From the IMG/VR virus record IMGVR_UViG_3300042563_000635, positions 34,898-98,897 of that record: a stretch of DNA of 64,000 bases. One strand, written 5' to 3'. Position 1 is the first letter of the stretch. Every line of letters begins with the position of its first letter. The translations under genes were made by a program, and so were the position numbers. The DNA is from a virus. Shown piece after piece: positions 56,001 through 62,904 of this stretch. The notes below the pieces were generated by a model. It was given only the letters and a program-made list of their open reading frames with translations, was not told where the DNA came from and did no database searches.

Positions 56001-58054
56001 AACAAATGGATAGAGCAATTGCAAATGAGAAAGCAAAGGCAAATGCACCCAAAGCCTCAATTGGTGGTATATTCGACGGACCTAAGTCAGGATATCCGGT
56101 AGAGCTACATGGTAAAGAAATGATTACCCCGTTGGGCACTGGTATGAAAACTGCCGGATTGAGTGATAACTCCGCGGAGCGTGATGAAGAATTAGAAGAA
56201 GAAATTGAAGCACTAGCAGAGTTAAAGAAAACCATGCGTGATACAGATGCTAGTTTTGACAAGTTATCTACTTCTATCCTCAAGCTAAACAAATTAGAAG
56301 AAGAAAAGCTTGAAGCATCAGAGGATCAAGTTGACGGACTTAAAGGTGCGAATGATAAACTCAAAGATGTATTCAGGTCAGTTGGATTTGACTTGTCTAA
56401 ATTTGCAAGCAACATCAAAGTAGTAACACAGGAAACAGGTAGTGGTACAGGAATAAAACCACCTGAAGGCTTAGGCGGAATTTTTGGCAGTAGTGGTGGA
56501 GGTGGAAAACCGGCAGAAAAACCCGCAGATAGTGGCTTGGGTATGAAGCCTCCATCAGCACCTCCTCTAGCAGGTATGGGTGGTGGTACTGGAGTAAAGC
56601 CAGCTAAAGACCAAGATGTTAAACAGAATCTAGGTGACGTTAAAGCCGCATTGATGAAGCGTGGCATGGGAGATGAAAAATATCTTAATGCTGTGTTGGG
56701 CAACGTCATGAAAGAATCCGGTGGCAAGGTCGTCAATGAAAATCTTAATTACAGCAAGACAAGTAATGAACGTATTCGTAGCATATTTGGATCAAGAGCA
56801 GCCGGAAAGACTGATGAGGAATTAAACAAAATCAAGTCTAGTGAAGAAGGCATGGGCGAGTTCATGTACGGCAAGGATACTAAGATTGGTCGTAGCATGG
56901 GTAATCTTGACCCCGGTGATGGATGGAAATATAGAGGTCGTGGATACATTCAACTTACCGGTAAGAGCAACTATGCACAAGCATCACAGGCAGTGTTTGG
57001 TGATGATAGACTAGTTAAAGATCCTGACTTAGTTAATGATCCTAAGGTTGCGGCTGAAGTTGTAGCCTGGTATATGGAAAAAGGCAAGGCTAGAATGGCT
57101 AAGGCTATGGGCATAGATGAAAAGAATATGTCCCAACAAGATGCAAATGTATTAGCTACTAGTCAGATTGCAGGTGGAGATGTTCGCAAGAAGGGCAGTT
57201 ATTTAGCCGGTGAAGTCATGAATAAGGTTACTGCATATGCAGGCTCTAAAGATATTCAAGGAATTCAACCATCATCAGGTGGTACAATGGTCGCATCTGC
57301 CGATACTAAAAAGTCGGACATACCAAAAGCACAAAAAGGCGGAGTATTTGAGGGTCCAGAAACAGGATACATTGTTGAATTGCATGGCAATGAGACAGTA
57401 ATACCTACTGATAAGATTGAAAGTTTAGCTAAGAAAGAACTTGCATCTTTTAGTAAGATGGCGGGGAATGTAACTACTGGTGGAGATACTAATGAAATTC
57501 CTGCAATAGATACTACTGCGATAGCTAAGAAATCAGTAAAGTTGTTCTCAGAAGAAATGGGTCCGACGTTCGCTGGCATGAATGAATATACTGGATACAA
57601 TGCAGGTCCTATGTCTACTGACTTGAAAGCTGTTCAAGGAATGGCAAGTAAGATTGGGGCATATGACGAAAAAACTCAGACAATCACTGACACTGAAGCT
57701 TGGAAGAAGATATTACATTCGGGAATGGCAACCAATTACGACATGGGCCCGGCTAAAGTGGGAACAGAACAATTTGGCCCAGATGCTGGCAATATATTAG
57801 GTGATAGATTGAAAGAGATTATGGATATGGATAAAACATCTCTTACTGATGCTATCAAGCAATTGCAAGAAGAATTCAAGACTGTTGTTCAACAACTTGG
57901 AAAAGACTTAGCTCAAAATGCGGCTGCACCGATAGTAGAAGGAGCAGATGACAGTGTTATGGCTGAAGTCGCTAAATCAATGACTGAATTGGTAAACAAA
58001 ATGAGTGAAAGTAATGATATACAAGGTAAGATATTACAGTATTCACAAGTTTGA
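53051..58054 (+). CDS. Tail tape-measure protein with GH19-like lysozyme domain
   Basis: A 1,667-residue protein from the ATG at 53051; the frame extends to a TTG 4 codons earlier without support. The long helical, Ala/Lys/Gln-rich body and an Ala/Gly hydrophobic segment at about 686-750 are typical of tape measures. Two copies of a tape-measure motif, GGIFDGPKSGYPVELHG (about 1005) and GGVFEGPETGYIVELHG (about 1430), flank a GH19-type domain at about 1185-1400: VMKESGG with the candidate catalytic Glu, ENLNY, GDGWKYRGRGYIQLTG and a C-terminal VAWYM. The enzyme would open peptidoglycan during DNA entry. T4 uses gp29 without such a domain. It is followed by portal gene 20. Confidence 0.86.
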   Translation: MDENNQTSQEILEQLRIQTDAVNSLAGVFVKTMTTEQREQWMLDQNVKRTGNAFDKLNDNLNNLSEAEKARIAGEREAAAATKALKEAGASATKGLFNLSSTLSNTSADLTKWGSTIGGVGDVAMSVGKHFGVLGNTIGGVIKGFSVMAPMLLDQTQKMLKAFDSLSEMGGTTNMTTEQVRQLGRASGYTVDNLDKFVNSVKIVGKDINALGVNSAEGTKLFGKMTAVGEKNIQSYNRLGISQEQLTEAQAMYVKQSSNAGMALSKSPKELQKASLEYVDQLVKLKELTGMSIKESQSALDAAMAQENFNAYIHTKSMERSELESRAAKETDPIRQKELKERAAQIDQVIKSKQEMAMWSQSNESARDSTALLQSISRDSAPVYTQANAHFLTAGRNIEGVAEKLNKGQSALRDYQGEIAKSTTNVNKKMGESMYAYGDASKQIQESMGVDNQARKNAARFMESQTEEGKKRIAAEDKATEEQIRRRKEQGEILDAAGKPMRDGAKDTENTVLSLERALRGLKDDLLGALNPFTKSTFAASAASTALAAAAGIAAYKLGKMGVGSAVGGIGDLMNKGLPGRAGPAAGSLSGWKAGATAAQGAVGATSAVGGAGSAATAATTAASALSKLAGPLAGLSKAAPLIGTAMSVGSGVIDAYQGIKKADKDLKEGTITKEEARVEKGEAVGGGAGTAIGGTAGALKGAAAGAAIGSVVPVLGTAVGGIIGAALGGWLGSKAGKAIGEVAGGGIAKMTSDADKKVDEASKKAEAKKDDNLAKDTKAGSDVVKVSIVKVEDSNLMKALGAMTPMTKLGTPESTGNVATKSVTKSETKSFTFSEMELAKKDEKLYKEYLERKKELFDKELESRKKNLPKDASAQRVQGAENVARMIADMKAKEEFAERAEKVGAAKIDRPVQEVKAVPQTAVAKAPDQPTVVAKAPEAPKDTSNDAIQRKVKELEETREIFEKKGPVSKSAQSELAYKNILQQMDRAIANEKAKANAPKASIGGIFDGPKSGYPVELHGKEMITPLGTGMKTAGLSDNSAERDEELEEEIEALAELKKTMRDTDASFDKLSTSILKLNKLEEEKLEASEDQVDGLKGANDKLKDVFRSVGFDLSKFASNIKVVTQETGSGTGIKPPEGLGGIFGSSGGGGKPAEKPADSGLGMKPPSAPPLAGMGGGTGVKPAKDQDVKQNLGDVKAALMKRGMGDEKYLNAVLGNVMKESGGKVVNENLNYSKTSNERIRSIFGSRAAGKTDEELNKIKSSEEGMGEFMYGKDTKIGRSMGNLDPGDGWKYRGRGYIQLTGKSNYAQASQAVFGDDRLVKDPDLVNDPKVAAEVVAWYMEKGKARMAKAMGIDEKNMSQQDANVLATSQIAGGDVRKKGSYLAGEVMNKVTAYAGSKDIQGIQPSSGGTMVASADTKKSDIPKAQKGGVFEGPETGYIVELHGNETVIPTDKIESLAKKELASFSKMAGNVTTGGDTNEIPAIDTTAIAKKSVKLFSEEMGPTFAGMNEYTGYNAGPMSTDLKAVQGMASKIGAYDEKTQTITDTEAWKKILHSGMATNYDMGPAKVGTEQFGPDAGNILGDRLKEIMDMDKTSLTDAIKQLQEEFKTVVQQLGKDLAQNAAAPIVEGADDSVMAEVAKSMTELVNKMSESNDIQGKILQYSQV

Positions 58055-58056
58055 TA

Positions 58057-58063
58057 CTAAATA
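58057..58063 (+). promoter_or_regulatory. Late-promoter-like box CTAAATA upstream of gene 20
   Basis: CTAAATA directly after the tape-measure stop and 20 bases before the gene 20 ATG, inside the palindrome ATACTAAATAGTAT. No Shine-Dalgarno sequence is seen between box and ATG. Confidence 0.5.
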
Positions 58064-58083
58064 GTATATACCCACATAAAGTT

Positions 58084-59865
58084 ATGACATACAAAAAGAA
58101 ATTTTTAAACAAAAGCGGCGTTTCTAGCCCAATCTCCGGCGGTAATAGTAATCAAGGGGCATGGAATGGGAGCCCTGGACAAAACGGCAGTTCTACCGGC
58201 GGAGCAAATAACGTTGACTGGGGTTATCGTAATTACATGAGTAGACTTCCTGAAGTTTATTCAGGACACCCAAACAGGATTGAACGATACAATCAATACG
58301 AAATGATGGATGTTGACGCTGAAATTAATGCATGTTTAGATATTATATCTGAATTCAGTACAATGAAAAATGAGCAAAATAAAACTCCTTTTGCTTTTGA
58401 ATTTAAAGATGATCCTACTCCACATGAAGTAGAATTATTAAAAACACAACTACAACAGTGGTGCAAACTAAACGAGTTTGATGTTAGATTGTTTAAGATA
58501 TTTCGCAACACAATCAAATTTGGAGATCAAGTTTTTGTTCGTGACCCAGAGAACTTTAAATTATATTGGGTTGACATGCTTAAAGTTATTAAAGTCATTG
58601 TCAATGAAAGTGAAGGTAAAAAGCCTGAACAATATGTTATTAAAGACATAAACATTAATTTACAAAACTTAACAGTAGCACAAAAAACAAACACTGACTT
58701 TGCGGCAAACCCTGCAACAGGTATGGGTGGTACAGGTGGAGGAGGCTCAGGCGGTGGATACACTGTTCCTGCAATGCCATATAATACTACCGGAAGTCGA
58801 TTCACTTTGGGCCAGAGCGAGTCAGCCATAGATGCTAAACATGTAGTCCATCTAAGTTTGACGGAGGGTCTGGATCGTTTCTGGCCCTTCGGTCAGTCAA
58901 TATTAGAAAACATTTTTAAAGTTTATAAGCAAAAAGAATTACTAGAAGACGCTGTTCTTATCTATCGTGTTCAACGTGCTCCTGAACGCAGAATGTTTAA
59001 AATTGACGTTGGTAATATGCCAAGTCATATGGCTATGGCATTTGTCGAGCGTATTAAAAACGAGATTCACCAGCGTAGAATCCCATCACCATATGGTGGT
59101 TCTAGTGTAGTGGATGCTACTTACAATCCATTATCAATGAATGAAGATTACTTCTTCCCTGTCACTGCTGACGGAAGAGGATCAAGTGTTGAAGTATTAC
59201 CTGGTGGACAAAACTTGGGTGAGATTGATGACTTGCGTTACTTCAACAATAGGTTAGCTCGTGGCTTGCGAGTGCCAAGTAGTTATCTTCCTACAGGACC
59301 AGACGATAATACAACACCATTGAGTGATGGTCGTGTTGGTACTGCTATGATTCAAGAGTTTCGTTTCAATCAATATTGCGAACGTTTGCAAAATTACATT
59401 GCGTTGAAGCTTGATGAAGAATTCAAATTATTCTTACGTTGGAGAGGACTAAACATTGATAGTGGATTGTTTCAACTAAAGTTTAATCCTCCACAAAACT
59501 TTGCGGCATATCGTCAAAGTGAATTAGATAATGCACGTGTTGGAACATTTGCTAGTATGGAAGCGTTTCCCTACATATCTAAACGATTTGCATTAGAGCG
59601 ATTCTTAGGATTGACTGAAGAAGAAATAACTAAGAACCAAGAATTATGGCGTGAAGAAAATAACAAGACAGAAGACGAAGAACCTGCAGGACAAGATTTG
59701 AGAAATATAGGTGTTAGTGTAGGTGATGTTGAAACTGATGAACAAACTGGAGAAGAAATGGCTGAACCTGAATCACCTGAAGGGGAAGAAGGAATGTCCC
59801 CTGATATAGCAGGACCAGTACAGTCATCACCAGGTGCAATGCCACCAGCCGGCCCACCAGCTTAA
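58084..59865 (+). CDS. 20: Portal vertex protein gp20
   Basis: A 593-residue protein from the ATG at 58084; a TTG at 58051 would overlap the tape-measure stop. YEMMDVDAEINACLDIISEF, VQRAPERRMFKIDVGNMP and FFPVTADGRGSSVEVLPGG are strong T4-type portal signatures, as is PPQNFAAYRQSELDN further on. The portal forms the ring through which DNA is packaged and to which the tail attaches, and nucleates head assembly. Length is slightly above T4 gp20 (524). The first ~45 residues and last ~60 are Gly/Ser/Pro/Glu-rich and probably flexible. It heads the head operon, followed by 67-like, 21, 22 and 23. Confidence 0.93.
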   Translation: MTYKKKFLNKSGVSSPISGGNSNQGAWNGSPGQNGSSTGGANNVDWGYRNYMSRLPEVYSGHPNRIERYNQYEMMDVDAEINACLDIISEFSTMKNEQNKTPFAFEFKDDPTPHEVELLKTQLQQWCKLNEFDVRLFKIFRNTIKFGDQVFVRDPENFKLYWVDMLKVIKVIVNESEGKKPEQYVIKDININLQNLTVAQKTNTDFAANPATGMGGTGGGGSGGGYTVPAMPYNTTGSRFTLGQSESAIDAKHVVHLSLTEGLDRFWPFGQSILENIFKVYKQKELLEDAVLIYRVQRAPERRMFKIDVGNMPSHMAMAFVERIKNEIHQRRIPSPYGGSSVVDATYNPLSMNEDYFFPVTADGRGSSVEVLPGGQNLGEIDDLRYFNNRLARGLRVPSSYLPTGPDDNTTPLSDGRVGTAMIQEFRFNQYCERLQNYIALKLDEEFKLFLRWRGLNIDSGLFQLKFNPPQNFAAYRQSELDNARVGTFASMEAFPYISKRFALERFLGLTEEEITKNQELWREENNKTEDEEPAGQDLRNIGVSVGDVETDEQTGEEMAEPESPEGEEGMSPDIAGPVQSSPGAMPPAGPPA

Positions 59866-59868
59866 TTA

Positions 59869-59876
59869 GATAAATA
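59869..59876 (+). promoter_or_regulatory. Late-promoter-like box GATAAATA before the small basic gene
   Basis: GATAAATACTATT is very close to the T4 late form TATAAATACTATT. It ends 5 bases before the ATG at 59882, so transcripts from it would start about at that codon. Confidence 0.5.
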
Positions 59877-59881
59877 CTATT

Positions 59882-60112
59882 ATGAAATTAATGGAAATGT
59901 TCGACCCACCTGTAGCAGGTTATCAAGATGTAAATCAAGATAACAGTAAGCCTATATGGAAGCAGTCAAGAAAAACTAAACTAACATTGAAACAAATTCG
60001 CAAATTGAGGAAAATGTTAGATGTTCGTAACTACGAAAAGAAGCAACACTTGAAAAAAGTTTTTGATCAATACGGTCCTAAGCCTGATGCTGAAGGTGGA
60101 CCATCTGTCTAA
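59882..60112 (+). CDS. Small basic conserved protein between genes 20 and 67
   Basis: A 76-residue protein, MKLMEMFDPPVAG at the start, then SRKTKLTLKQIRKLRKMLDV and a basic helical region ending in Pro/Gly. I recall similar small proteins in this position in T4-like aquatic phages, without function. The RKTKLTLxxIxKLRKMxDVR pattern could bind nucleic acid or an acidic core protein, such as the one encoded next; this is inference. There is no Shine-Dalgarno sequence, and the first ATG is near the predicted late transcript start. Internal ATGs at codons 4 and 6 are alternatives. A strong terminator follows. Confidence 0.7.
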   Translation: MKLMEMFDPPVAGYQDVNQDNSKPIWKQSRKTKLTLKQIRKLRKMLDVRNYEKKQHLKKVFDQYGPKPDAEGGPSV

Positions 60113-60145
60113 ATTTAGTATATCTGAGATAAAAACGCAAAAAAT

Positions 60146-60168
60146 GAGCACTTATTGTGCTCTTTTTT
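60146..60168 (+). terminator. Intrinsic terminator after the small basic gene
   Basis: GAGCAC/GTGCTC form a 6-bp stem with a TTATT loop, followed directly by six T residues. It begins 33 bases after the stop codon. It would end transcripts from gene 20, while the next gene has its own late box just downstream. Confidence 0.75.
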
Positions 60169-60178
60169 ATGATACCCA

Positions 60179-60185
60179 CTAAATA
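60179..60185 (+). promoter_or_regulatory. Late-promoter-like box CTAAATA upstream of the core-protein gene
   Basis: CTAAATA 36 bases before the ATG of the gp67-like gene, with CAGGAGA as ribosome site between them. Following the terminator at 60146-60168, it would restart late transcription for 67-21-22-23. Confidence 0.5.
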
Positions 60186-60221
60186 ATTATTACAAAGCCA
60201 TTCTATTTCAGGAGACAAACA

Positions 60222-61112
60222 ATGGACAACAAAAAATTTGAACAACTTATTGATATGATTATCAATGAGAACGAAGAACAAGCACGTGAATTATTTCACG
60301 AAATCGTGGTAGAAAAATCACGTGAGATTTATGAGTCTATCATGGATGAAGAGATGATGGGCGAAGGCGGCATGGTCGGTCAAGTTGGTGACTTGATGGA
60401 TGAAATCAATGCTGAAGAAGCCGGCGGCATGACTGAAGACGATGAAGAAATGGAATTCGATGCTGATGACGGCGAAGGCGATGATGAAATAGTTGACATC
60501 GATGCTGACGACATGGGTGACGAAGGTGGTGAAGAAGTTGAAGATGCTGTAATTCGTATCGAAGACAAGCTAGACCAATTAATGGCAGAGTTTGAACAAA
60601 TCATGGGCGGCGGCGATGATGACATGGGCGGTGACGACATGGACGACATGGGTGCTGACGACATGGGTGCTGACGACATGGGCGATGATGACATGATGGA
60701 AGCCGAAGAAATCGATGAAGAAGATGATTTAGAAGAATCAGTTATGGAAGCTGTTCAACTAAAGCAAGTTGGTGGATCAACATATAACAAGTACGGTCAA
60801 ATGGGCGACAATGGTGCTCAAACAAAGAGCCCAAGTCTACAAAACAGTGGACAAGCTGGTATGGATAGCAGACCAGTTAAGTTCTCTGGTCAATCAGAAG
60901 CTGTACCATCAAGCCCAAAGGCTCCTAGCAATGCATATGCTAAAGGTGAAACATCTGTTAAAGGTGCAGGATCATTTAAAAATTCTCCAGGCGCAGGTAA
61001 TTTCAACGAAAAAGGTGAGTCAACACCTAAGCCAGTCACTAAAGACGCAGCCGGCGCTATCAAGAGCCCAGTAGCTGAGTCTCGCAAGACTACAAGAAGA
61101 ATCGTTAAGTAA
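60222..61112 (+). CDS. 67: Prohead core protein, gp67-like
   Basis: A 296-residue protein. The N-terminal helix (LIDMIINENEEQARELFHEI, VVEKSREIYESIMDEE) resembles T4 gp67 (NDLVAARKLFAEAM...). Residues about 45-175 are extremely acidic, with tandem DDMGADDMGxDDM repeats, and the C-terminal third is Ser/Gly/Lys-rich and basic at its end (RKTTRRIVK). T4 gp67 has only 80 residues, so this is an enlarged form with a basic tail. Core proteins of this kind fill the prohead and are cut by gp21 during maturation. CAGGAGA precedes the ATG. Confidence 0.75.
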   Translation: MDNKKFEQLIDMIINENEEQARELFHEIVVEKSREIYESIMDEEMMGEGGMVGQVGDLMDEINAEEAGGMTEDDEEMEFDADDGEGDDEIVDIDADDMGDEGGEEVEDAVIRIEDKLDQLMAEFEQIMGGGDDDMGGDDMDDMGADDMGADDMGDDDMMEAEEIDEEDDLEESVMEAVQLKQVGGSTYNKYGQMGDNGAQTKSPSLQNSGQAGMDSRPVKFSGQSEAVPSSPKAPSNAYAKGETSVKGAGSFKNSPGAGNFNEKGESTPKPVTKDAAGAIKSPVAESRKTTRRIVK

Positions 61113-61124
61113 GGTCTGAGAGCA

Positions 61125-61760
61125 ATGGCTTTGTATCTCAAGGAGCATCTAACATTCGACAGAGCCGGTATGGTGGTCGAAAGTGAAGGTGACGGCGACA
61201 AGAAGAATCTCTACATGAAAGGGATCTTCATTCAGGGTGGGGTTAAAAACGCTAATGAGCGTGTTTACCCCGTTTCTGAAATTGAATCTGCCGTTAATAC
61301 TCTAAATGAACAAATCAAAACAGGTTATTCAGTTCTAGGTGAAGTGGATCATCCTGACGACTTAAAGATCAACTTAGACCGTGTATCACACATGATTACA
61401 AGCATGTGGATGGATGGTGCAAACGGTTTTGGAAAACTAAAGATATTACCAACTCCAATGGGTCAGTTAGTAACTACCATGTTGCAGAGTGGTGTCAAAC
61501 TTGGCGTGTCTAGTAGAGGTAGCGGAAACGTTAACGATATGGACGGCCGTGTCAGTGACTTTGAAATAGTCACTGTCGATATTGTCGCTCAACCAAGCGC
61601 TCCTAATGCTTATCCTAAAGCAATATATGAAGGTATGATGAATATGCGTCATGGTCATAAATTGTTGGATATCGCAAAAGATGCACAGGGTGACAAAAAA
61701 GTAGAAAAGTTTTTGAAAGAGGAAGTAATGCGCCTTATCAAAGACTTGAAAATCAAATAA
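61125..61760 (+). CDS. 21: Prohead protease gp21
   Basis: A 211-residue serine protease of the T4 prohead type. GYSVLGEVDHPDDL carries candidate catalytic H76, and KLGVSSRGSGNV carries the nucleophile at S129 or S130. An acidic third member would lie in the following strand (GRVSDFEIVTVDIV, including D152). NANERVYP near the start is also family-typical. The enzyme cuts scaffold and capsid proteins before DNA packaging, usually after (L/I)xE. Length is close to T4 gp21 (212). The gene lies 12 bases after the 67-like gene and directly before scaffold gene 22. Confidence 0.93.
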   Translation: MALYLKEHLTFDRAGMVVESEGDGDKKNLYMKGIFIQGGVKNANERVYPVSEIESAVNTLNEQIKTGYSVLGEVDHPDDLKINLDRVSHMITSMWMDGANGFGKLKILPTPMGQLVTTMLQSGVKLGVSSRGSGNVNDMDGRVSDFEIVTVDIVAQPSAPNAYPKAIYEGMMNMRHGHKLLDIAKDAQGDKKVEKFLKEEVMRLIKDLKIK

Positions 61761-61772
61761 AGGGGAATAAGC

Positions 61773-62876
61773 ATGTTTGATGCTATCAAACCATTACTTG
61801 AAAGCGGTCTAATTAATGATGAAGTTGGTGCTCAGTTAAATGAAGCATGGGAATCAAAGTTAGTTGAGGCTCGTGAGCAAGTTCGTGCTGAATTACGTGA
61901 GGAGTTCGCACGCCGTTACGAACACGACAGAAGCGTGATGGTTGAAGCCCTAGATAAGATGATGACTGACAGCCTACAATCTGAAATTTCAGAATTTCAA
62001 ATTGAGAGACAGGCTATGAATGAAGACCGTGTACGAGCACAACAAAAACTACGTGAAAACGCAGTTAAATTCAATGATTTTATGGTTACTAAATTAGCCG
62101 AAGAAATTAAAGAATTACGTAGTGATCGCAAATCAATGAAAGAAAGTCAAACCAAGTTAGAACAATTCGTTGTTCATGCTCTTGCCCGTGAAATTAAAGA
62201 ATTCACTCAAGACAAACAAGCAGTGGTTGAAGCTAAAGTTAAATTGGTTTCAGAGGGTCGTCAACAACTCGAAGCATTGAAGAAACGTTTTGTTTCTGAA
62301 AGTGCAAAGAGACTTAGTACAGCAGTTACCACTCATCTTCAGGGCGAACTATCTCAGCTTAAGGAAGACATTCAGATTGCACGTGAAAACACTTTTGGTC
62401 GCAAACTGTTTGAAGCTTTCGCCGGCGAATTCTCTGTTACTCATTTAAATGAGAAAGCAGAAACTCGCAAGCTAGTAGCTAAACTACAAGAAAAAGAACA
62501 ACAACTTGCAGAATCGGCACAGATTTTATCTAGTGCCAAGCAATTAGTTGAATCAAAAGAACGTGAAGTTCGAATCATCAAAGAAAGTAATCTACGTGAA
62601 AAGACTATGGCTGAATTGCTAAGTTCACTTAACGAAGAAAAAGCTTCTACGATGAAAACTTTACTAGAAAGTGTGCAAACAACTAAGTTGAAAGCTACTT
62701 TCGATAAGTATTTACCGGCAGTTCTTAATACTGGCACTGAAAAGAAAGCGAAAGCTACTCTATCAGAATCAGTTATTGTAGAAGCAACCGGTGATAAAAC
62801 TGCCAAACAAATCAAAGAAGTTGATATGGAACAACGTGATAACGTTATCGATATCAAGCGTCTGGCAGGGCTATAA
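61773..62876 (+). CDS. 22: Prohead core scaffold gp22
   Basis: A 367-residue, strongly charged, almost fully coiled-coil protein rich in Glu, Lys, Arg and Gln. MFDAIKPLLESGLINDEVG and EEFARRYEHDRSVMVEALDK at the N-terminus are typical of T4-like gp22 scaffolds, as are the heptad-like stretches that follow. It forms the inner core on which gp23 assembles and is digested by gp21 before DNA entry. AGGGGA lies 6 bases before the ATG. Position directly between 21 and 23 is the T4 order. Confidence 0.9.
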   Translation: MFDAIKPLLESGLINDEVGAQLNEAWESKLVEAREQVRAELREEFARRYEHDRSVMVEALDKMMTDSLQSEISEFQIERQAMNEDRVRAQQKLRENAVKFNDFMVTKLAEEIKELRSDRKSMKESQTKLEQFVVHALAREIKEFTQDKQAVVEAKVKLVSEGRQQLEALKKRFVSESAKRLSTAVTTHLQGELSQLKEDIQIARENTFGRKLFEAFAGEFSVTHLNEKAETRKLVAKLQEKEQQLAESAQILSSAKQLVESKEREVRIIKESNLREKTMAELLSSLNEEKASTMKTLLESVQTTKLKATFDKYLPAVLNTGTEKKAKATLSESVIVEATGDKTAKQIKEVDMEQRDNVIDIKRLAGL

Positions 62877-62904
62877 AAAACGACATCTATAGGAGAATAT
62901 TAAA

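Noticed and set aside
55021-56292. Several long minus-strand frames opposite the tape-measure gene
   Set aside because: They mirror codon-biased coding sequence of a clear gene, start without ribosome sites and have skewed Ser/Ala/Phe content.
60380-60694. Ser/Met/Pro-rich open frame on the minus strand
   Set aside because: It is the antisense reading of the acidic GAC/GAT-rich repeats of the core protein gene and has no homologue-like features.
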